From Pelagicoccus mobilis (GTDB taxonomy: Bacteria > Verrucomicrobiota > Verrucomicrobiia > Opitutales > Opitutaceae): a stretch of DNA of 64,000 nt. Every line of letters starts with the position of its first letter. The first letter of the stretch is position 1. The translations under genes were made by a program, and so were the position numbers. This document shows positions 58,827 to 64,000 of the stretch, piece by piece. Where the stretch lies: contig NZ_JAENIL010000006.1 in the NCBI RefSeq assembly GCF_016595505.1, positions 124,001 through 188,000 of the forward strand. Reading direction: 5' to 3'. The notes beneath the pieces are model-generated. The model was given only the letters and a program-made list of their open reading frames with translations, was not told where the DNA came from and searched no databases.

Positions 58827-60644
58827 ATGATAAGGACATTCCTTCTCGCCCTCACCCTCAGCAGTTGCCTCGTGGCCAGCGATGACGCCATCCGCAAAGA
58901 GCGTAGCGTCATGATCCCCATGCGGGATGGCGTGCATCTGTCAACGGATCTCTATTTTCCCGCAGAAGCCCGTGAAGAGCTTCCCGTCGTCCTCATCCGA
59001 ACCGTCTACGGCAAACAGCACGTTATCGATTGGGACCCCCTCTATCGGGAGCTGGTTCGCCAAGGCTACGCGCTCGCCATTCAAGATATCCGAGGCCGCT
59101 TCGAATCAGAAGGTCAGTACCGTAGGCGCGAAGACGGATACGACACTGTCGAATGGCTAACCACCCGCCCTTGGTCCAACGGCAAACTCGGCACCGTTGG
59201 ATGCTCTTACCAGGGCGAGGCCCAACTCGTGCTCGCCGCGGCCAAACACCCCAACCACATCACCTCCATTCCCCTCGCTCCCGCCTCCGGCTACTACAAA
59301 CCCGGCCGAGCCTGGCAGTCCTTCTCCGGGGGCGTCTTCGAGCTCGCCCAAACCGCCGGCTGGTTCGCTAGCAATGGCAGCAAAGTCTTCTACCAACCAC
59401 CGCCTCACATCGATCGCCAGGAGTGGTTTCAGTCGCCGGACGCCGCTCATTTCGATCCCGCCCCCAAAGTAGACTTCGACCACTACCTGACCTTCCTCGA
59501 CACGCTCCCCATCGATACCCTCCTTGATCGAGCCGACACCCCGCCTTCCGACTACAAGCTCTGGGCCACCAGCAACCCAGACGGTCCCTACTTCCGCAAT
59601 CTCGACCTCGTGCAAGCTCACGACAACTTCAACATCCCCGCCCTCTTCATCGATTCCTGGTACGACTACGGCCCGGAGGAAACCCTCGAGATATTCAAGC
59701 TCTTCAGCAAAAACGCCCTCAGTGAGCGAGCCGCCCAAAACCAGTTCATCATCATGGCTCCCAGCACTCACTGCGGCTTCAGCGATGCCACCGAGAACAC
59801 CCTCGTCGGCGACCGCCCACTCGGCGACGCCCGTATGCCCATCCAAGACCTACAGATCCGCTGGCTCGACCATTGGTTGAAAGGCGAGGACAATGGAGCC
59901 ACCGACATGCCCAAGGTGCAATACTACCTCATGGGCAAAAACGAATGGAAGAGCAGCCCCACTTGGCCTCCCGCAAACAGCCACCCGCAAAAGTGGTACC
60001 TCGGCAGCGGCGGTCAGGCCAACAGCCGGCTCGGCGACGGTACCCTATCCCGTCAATCGTCATCAAAAAGCGGATACGACAGTTTTGTCTACGACCCCAA
60101 CAATCCCGTACCTTCCCTAGGCGGTCACACCTGCTGCACCGGTAGCGACACCGAAGCCGGCGGCTACGATCAATCGGAAATCGAACTCCGCAACGACATC
60201 CTAGTCTACACCTCCGCCCCCCTCGAGCAAGGTCTAGAAGTCACTGGTTCCATCGAGCTCGTCCTGCACGTTTCCTCCTCCACAGTCGATACCGACTTCA
60301 CCGCCAAGCTCGTTGACGTCTACCCAGACGGTCGGGCCTTCAACATCCAAGAAGGTGCCCTACGAATGCGCTACCGCGACGGCTTCGAGAACCCAAGCCT
60401 CATCGAGCCCGACGAAAGCTACGAAATCCGCATCGACCTAAGGGCCACTAGCAACTACTTCGCCCCCGGCCACCGCATCCGTCTCGAGGTCACCAGCTCC
60501 AACTTCCCCCGCTGGGAACGCAACCTAAACACCGGCGGCAACAACTACGATGAAACCGTAGGCACCATCGCCTTTAACACCGTCCACCATTCGACCACCC
60601 AGCCTTCCTACCTCCTGCTCCCAGTTGTAGGCGAAAAGGAATAG
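58827..60644 (+). CDS. CocE/NonD-family alpha-beta hydrolase, probable lipoprotein
   Basis: A 605-residue hydrolase of the X-Pro dipeptidyl-peptidase S15/CocE type. The N-terminus TFLLALTLSSCLVAS has a good lipobox (LSSC, Cys14), so it is probably membrane-anchored. The catalytic domain has IQDIRGRFESEGQY, Ser127 in GCSYQGEAQ, Asp in DSWYDYGPEE and His in STHCGFSD. The C-terminal jelly roll runs from about 440 (SIELVLHVSSSTVDTDFTAKLVDVYPDG). In this setting it may act as a glycan ester hydrolase rather than a peptidase. It is the last gene of the GH2 operon, and its stop lies 6 bp from the stop of the convergent response regulator. Confidence 0.88.
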   Translation: MIRTFLLALTLSSCLVASDDAIRKERSVMIPMRDGVHLSTDLYFPAEAREELPVVLIRTVYGKQHVIDWDPLYRELVRQGYALAIQDIRGRFESEGQYRRREDGYDTVEWLTTRPWSNGKLGTVGCSYQGEAQLVLAAAKHPNHITSIPLAPASGYYKPGRAWQSFSGGVFELAQTAGWFASNGSKVFYQPPPHIDRQEWFQSPDAAHFDPAPKVDFDHYLTFLDTLPIDTLLDRADTPPSDYKLWATSNPDGPYFRNLDLVQAHDNFNIPALFIDSWYDYGPEETLEIFKLFSKNALSERAAQNQFIIMAPSTHCGFSDATENTLVGDRPLGDARMPIQDLQIRWLDHWLKGEDNGATDMPKVQYYLMGKNEWKSSPTWPPANSHPQKWYLGSGGQANSRLGDGTLSRQSSSKSGYDSFVYDPNNPVPSLGGHTCCTGSDTEAGGYDQSEIELRNDILVYTSAPLEQGLEVTGSIELVLHVSSSTVDTDFTAKLVDVYPDGRAFNIQEGALRMRYRDGFENPSLIEPDESYEIRIDLRATSNYFAPGHRIRLEVTSSNFPRWERNLNTGGNNYDETVGTIAFNTVHHSTTQPSYLLLPVVGEKE

Positions 60645-60650
60645 ACCGCC

Positions 60651-61271
60651 TCAATCCAGATGCACGATTCCGTGGCGGATGGCGGTTATCGCCGCCTCGG
60701 TCCGATCCCGCACTCCTAGCTTGGAGAACAAAGCCTTAAAGTGGGATTTCACCGTCTCGTCAGAGACGTGCATGCTGCGAGCGATTTCCTTGTTGCTGCG
60801 TCCACGGATCAGACACTCCAAAACCTCTCGCTCTCGCTCGGTCAGCTGTTGACGACGAGACCGCTCCTCTAGCCGCTCCGCCACTTGACGGGGCAAAATG
60901 TCCTCGCCCTTGAATACGCTACGGATTGTTCCTGCGATCTCCTCGACCGGCATATCCTTCAGCAAGTAAGACTTCGCTCCTGACTGGATCGCCCGGTGGA
61001 TGTCCTCGTCTAAGTCGTACGTTGACAGAACAATTACTTTGGCTTCCGGGAACTTCCGGCAAATCGACAGGATCGCTTCCGCCCCTCCCATGATGTGCAT
61101 GCGTAAATCCATCAGCACGATGTCCGGCTGCACATCCTCATAGACCTCGATCGCCTCCTCGCCATCAGCCGCTTCCGCGATCACTTCCATCCCGGGCTGG
61201 CTATCGATCAACGCAATGATGCCCATTCGCATCGATGGATGATCGTCGACAACCAAAACTCGAATCGACAT
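60651..61271 (-). CDS. NarL/LuxR-type response regulator
   Basis: A 206-residue regulator from the ATG at 61271, which has a purine-rich AGAGGGGGAG directly before it and begins MSIRVLVVDDHPSMRMG. A start at 61328 would add 19 residues. The receiver domain has phospho-acceptor Asp55 in VLMDLRM, followed by HIMGG where most relatives have P; Thr/Ser in VLSTYD and Lys in YLLKDMP are present. The C-terminal HTH is LTEREREVLECLIRGRSNKEIARSMHVSDETVKSHF. It is close to the partial regulator at 63627 (for instance DDHP.MRMG and EAADGEEA.EVYEDV), a paralogue on the other side of the kinase. Confidence 0.93.
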   Translation of the reverse strand: MSIRVLVVDDHPSMRMGIIALIDSQPGMEVIAEAADGEEAIEVYEDVQPDIVLMDLRMHIMGGAEAILSICRKFPEAKVIVLSTYDLDEDIHRAIQSGAKSYLLKDMPVEEIAGTIRSVFKGEDILPRQVAERLEERSRRQQLTEREREVLECLIRGRSNKEIARSMHVSDETVKSHFKALFSKLGVRDRTEAAITAIRHGIVHLD

Positions 61272-61328
61272 CTCCCCCTCTGTTGGCTTCACGCACGCTC
61301 TTACGTTTATGTCTTCGTTACTCTTCAT

Positions 61329-61398
61329 ACCTCGGGGGACTACCAGCCTACCATAGAGTCGCTTCGCTGCCTCTCACCCATTTGGGGGAAATCAATCG
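61329..61398. promoter_or_regulatory. Divergent region between regulator and kinase, with element C
   Basis: ACCC-ATTT-GGGGGAAA (near 61376-61391) resembles promoter elements A and B and is partly palindromic. TCGGGGGA also occurs at 61332. The first GGGGGA run could instead be the ribosome-binding site of the kinase start at 61399 (9-nt spacing). So an autoregulatory site is possible, not shown. Confidence 0.4.
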
Positions 61399-63615
61399 AT
61401 GCACTCTTTCGCAGCCTTATCACTTGCTACGAACCGCCTTCGCTATTCAATTTCCCCTAGCGCCCCAGCTTTTGGCAGACGGCTGACAACCGACCCGACA
61501 CACCTCCAATTGAATCCTCGACCACTCACTCGCTTCCCATTTTTTTTGGCTATGCTTCAGGCCTTCATCCTGCTAGCTCATGTTCAAGCTCAGGAGGAAT
61601 CTCAATCCCAGCTCCTAACAACCGCAGCTCAGATAAGAGCGCTCACCCCAGCCGAAGCAGCCCAACAAATCCCCATCCGCCTACAAGGGTGCTATATCTC
61701 CAGAGAGAACAACGCGTTCTCCATGCAAGACCACACCGACGGGATCTTCGTATTCTTCGAACCCGATGTATCAGTCGACTTTCAACCGGGCGACCTCATC
61801 GAGGTCGAAGGTGTGAGCAATCCTGGAGACTATGCACCCTGCGCCTCTGCCACATCAGTTCGTCGCATCGGTACCACCCGCATTCCCGATCCGATTCAGA
61901 CCACCATTTCAGAGCTGCACTCCGGCCAAATGGACGTTGCGTGGGTCGAAGTGACTGGAATCGTCAGAAGTGCCGAGATCGCCCCAACCCCCTCCTACCT
62001 CTACGATAATTCCGAGGATTCGACTCCTCGCTCGTACACAAAACTCAAGCTGGCAGATGGGGATTCACAGCTACTTGTCGAAATGCAGGAGGCTATCGCC
62101 CCAAGCGATCTCTTAGACGCCAAAATCAAACTCCGAGGGCACTGCTTCTACCTCCACAACGGAAACAGGCAATTCGTCCGCCCCATCCTACACACCCCGA
62201 TCGGAGTCAAACCGGAGGTCTTGGTACCTCCGCTTCGTATCGACTTCAACGGTCCTCACAAACCCGTTTCCAGCCTATTCACTTTTGACCCGACAGGTGG
62301 GCGCCCCGGACATCGCGTCCACGTGAGAGGCATCGTCACCCACCAGCAGATCGGAAAGGCATTCTGGATTAGGGACCAGGACCAAAGCCTACGAGTTCAA
62401 AGCACCCAGCTTGACGAGTTGAATCCCGGCGACCTCGTAGATGTCCTCGGATTTCCCGAATCAGGAACCTACAGTCCGGTTCTCGAAGATGCCGTGTTCC
62501 AAAAAGCGGGAGAGCAAGCGCCTCCCGCCCCCGCAGCGCTCGACGAGATTCTATCCATTACCCGCCATGACTCAGATCTCGTAAGCCTAGATGCGGAACT
62601 TCTTGAAATCCAACGCTACCCCGAGAGCATCGAGCTCACGCTCCAAGCTTTGGATACAACCATCCGAGCCTCCCTTACCCTCGCAGGCATAAATGGTTCG
62701 TTGCCTGAGTGGCAACCTGGCAGTCTGGTGACAATTTCGGGTATAGCTACTGTCGGTGAAGGAGAAACCGTACCGCTCAACGGCCTATGGTGGGCCGAGT
62801 CTTTACACATTCTGCTACGCTCGCCCGACGACCTCACCGTCATTCAACCAGCCCCATGGTGGACACCCAAACGGGTTGCCTATGCCCTAGCCGTCATCCT
62901 CTCGATGGCGCTACTCACAATTGCGGTAATCATACTTCTCTCTCGCCACCGTCTAAAAGAGCAAAAGCAGCATCGTGCCATGGCAGAATCCGAGTTCACC
63001 GCGATCCTCAACGAACGCAACAGAGTCGCCCGCGAGATTCACGACACCTTGGCCCAAAATATCGGAGCGATTTCCGTGCAACTCGAAATGGTCCGCACTG
63101 ACTCCCGCAACCTCGGCGAAACGACCCAACGCCACATTCAAACCGCCCATAAACTCGCTCGCACCGCCCTTTCCGACGCCCGCGAGACCATTTGGAACAT
63201 GCGATCCCAAGTTCTGGAGCAGCACGATCTCGCCGGAGCGCTCGATCGTATTGGAAATCAACTGACAGAAGATACGGACATCAGCGTATCCACCCAAATA
63301 GCCGGCGAACGCCGCCGCCTCGCTCCAGTAGTTGAAAACAATCTCCTGCGTATCGGACAGGAAGCCATCACCAACGCCTGCAAGCACGCTCAGCCCAAAC
63401 ACATCAAAGTGGAAATCCACTACCAGAAACGGAGGGTTGAATTATCCGTCGAAGACGACGGAATCGGTTTCGACAAAGACACAGTCGACAACGAAACCCA
63501 ACGTAGCTTCGGACTCGTCGGCATCCAGGAACGCATTGAATTGCTCGACGGAGAAGTAACGATCCAAACTGCCCTCGGCCAAGGCACGCGCATAAGCGTC
63601 AGCGTCAGCGACTAA
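61399..63615 (+). CDS. HisKA_3 sensor histidine kinase (NarX/DesK type)
   Basis: A 738-residue sensor if the ATG at 61399 is used; GGGGGA lies 9 nt before it. A TTG at 61510 (MNPRPLTRFPFFLAMLQAF...) would give a neater signal peptide, so the N-terminus is uncertain. The periplasmic part holds two OB-fold-like segments (about 75-215 and 285-465; e.g. IRLQGCYISRENNAFSMQD and VHVRGIVTHQQIGKAFWI). One transmembrane helix (AYALAVILSMALLTIAVIIL, about 493-512) leads to HisKA_3 with His548 in AREIHDTLAQNIG, then HATPase with LRIGQEAITNACKHA and DDGIGFD. It probably senses an extracellular glycan cue and phosphorylates one or both neighbouring regulators. Confidence 0.9.
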   Translation: MHSFAALSLATNRLRYSISPSAPAFGRRLTTDPTHLQLNPRPLTRFPFFLAMLQAFILLAHVQAQEESQSQLLTTAAQIRALTPAEAAQQIPIRLQGCYISRENNAFSMQDHTDGIFVFFEPDVSVDFQPGDLIEVEGVSNPGDYAPCASATSVRRIGTTRIPDPIQTTISELHSGQMDVAWVEVTGIVRSAEIAPTPSYLYDNSEDSTPRSYTKLKLADGDSQLLVEMQEAIAPSDLLDAKIKLRGHCFYLHNGNRQFVRPILHTPIGVKPEVLVPPLRIDFNGPHKPVSSLFTFDPTGGRPGHRVHVRGIVTHQQIGKAFWIRDQDQSLRVQSTQLDELNPGDLVDVLGFPESGTYSPVLEDAVFQKAGEQAPPAPAALDEILSITRHDSDLVSLDAELLEIQRYPESIELTLQALDTTIRASLTLAGINGSLPEWQPGSLVTISGIATVGEGETVPLNGLWWAESLHILLRSPDDLTVIQPAPWWTPKRVAYALAVILSMALLTIAVIILLSRHRLKEQKQHRAMAESEFTAILNERNRVAREIHDTLAQNIGAISVQLEMVRTDSRNLGETTQRHIQTAHKLARTALSDARETIWNMRSQVLEQHDLAGALDRIGNQLTEDTDISVSTQIAGERRRLAPVVENNLLRIGQEAITNACKHAQPKHIKVEIHYQKRRVELSVEDDGIGFDKDTVDNETQRSFGLVGIQERIELLDGEVTIQTALGQGTRISVSVSD

Positions 63616-63626
63616 CATAGCCCAAG

Positions 63627-64000
63627 ATGCAAGAGAATTCCCCAAGCTCAGAACATCCGCTCAAAGTCATGATCGTAGACGATCATCCACCCATGCGGAT
63701 GGGGCTAATCGCCCTGATCAACAGCCACCCGCACATGACTGTCATCGCCGAAGCCGCCGATGGAGAAGAAGCCTTCGAGGTCTACGAAGACGTTCTACCC
63801 GATATCGTACTTATGGACCTTCGCATGCCTGGCATGGGGGGAGCCGAAGCCACACTCAGAATCCGTAAACGCCACCCCGGTGCAAAAATCGTCGTCATTT
63901 CGACTTACGATTGGGATGAAGACATTCACCGTGCTCTCGAATCCGGCGCGTCATCCTACATTCTCAAAGACATGCCTATCGAAGACATAGCCGAGACCGT
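63627..64000 (+). CDS. NarL-type response regulator, N-terminal part (cut by window edge)
   Basis: Starts at an ATG 11 bp after the kinase stop and runs to the right edge (124 codons). The receiver domain is complete to the last helix: VMIVDDHPPMRMG, phospho-acceptor Asp64 in VLMDLRMPGMGG, VISTYDWDEDIHRA and YILKDMPIEDI. It is strongly similar to the regulator at 60651-61271, including AEAADGEEAFEVYEDV, and keeps the Pro that the other has changed to His. The DNA-binding domain is outside the window. Tight spacing indicates an operon with the kinase. Confidence 0.9.
   Translation, partial: MQENSPSSEHPLKVMIVDDHPPMRMGLIALINSHPHMTVIAEAADGEEAFEVYEDVLPDIVLMDLRMPGMGGAEATLRIRKRHPGAKIVVISTYDWDEDIHRALESGASSYILKDMPIEDIAET

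Overview
The window looks like an accessory polysaccharide-degradation region from a marine Verrucomicrobiota of the Opitutales type (Pelagicoccus/Puniceicoccus-like). This is inferred from: TonB-dependent receptors whose mature N-termini carry ELSPFVV or LDPFTVE motifs; S1-type sulfatases next to GH29, GH2, GH42, GH43, GH5 and GH172 enzymes; SSS-type sodium symporters; a LacI regulator; NarL-type two-component genes; and many starts without a Shine-Dalgarno sequence. I see no housekeeping gene, rRNA, tRNA, CRISPR array or phage gene.

Layout. 1-6108: GH42 galactosidase (cut by the left edge), GH172/DUF2961 enzyme, a divergent AXE1-type esterase, then GH5 plus an SSS symporter. 6265-21192: a TonB-dependent receptor, a remnant of L-rhamnose mutarotase, and two giant secreted tandem paralogues (2248 and 1718 aa) made of a beta-helix head followed by shuffled DUF5011 and LamG-like modules. 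21433-27076: an operon of SSS symporter, beta-helix protein and GHL6-type glycosidase. 27908-36754: a TonB-dependent receptor, two exported sulfatases and a large modular clan GH-A-like glycosidase, divergent from a LacI regulator and a sulfatase without signal peptide (37294-39902). 40334-40502: a MITE-like element. 40559-50231: GH29 fucosidase, a fourth sulfatase, an SGNH esterase, GH1 plus another TonB-dependent receptor, and GH43. 50437-51426: a YiaK-type reductase broken by one in-frame TGA. 51585-60644: two-domain esterase, two exported GH2 enzymes and a CocE-type hydrolase. 60651-64000: a response regulator, a hybrid-free sensor kinase and a second response regulator that runs off the right edge.

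How it fits together (inference). The enzyme set suits sulfated, acetylated, galactose/fucose-rich algal glycans: exported sulfatases and esterases strip substituents, exported GH2/GH29/GH43 and the beta-helix giants cut chains, TonB receptors import oligomers across the outer membrane, SSS symporters carry sugars across the inner membrane, and GH1/GH42/GH5/GHL6-type enzymes without visible signal peptides finish the work inside. Rhamnose/ascorbate-type catabolic genes (rhaM, yiaK) are present only as wrecks.

Two shared promoter-region motifs stand out. One (core TTNGACTTGT) lies 102-126 bp before four minus-strand genes: GH42, the first TonB receptor and both giants. The other (CCCC-wATTC-GGGGGATAGAC followed at fixed distance by a TAYTCT -10 box) precedes the esterase and the GH2 operon, with a related sequence between the response regulator and sensor kinase genes.
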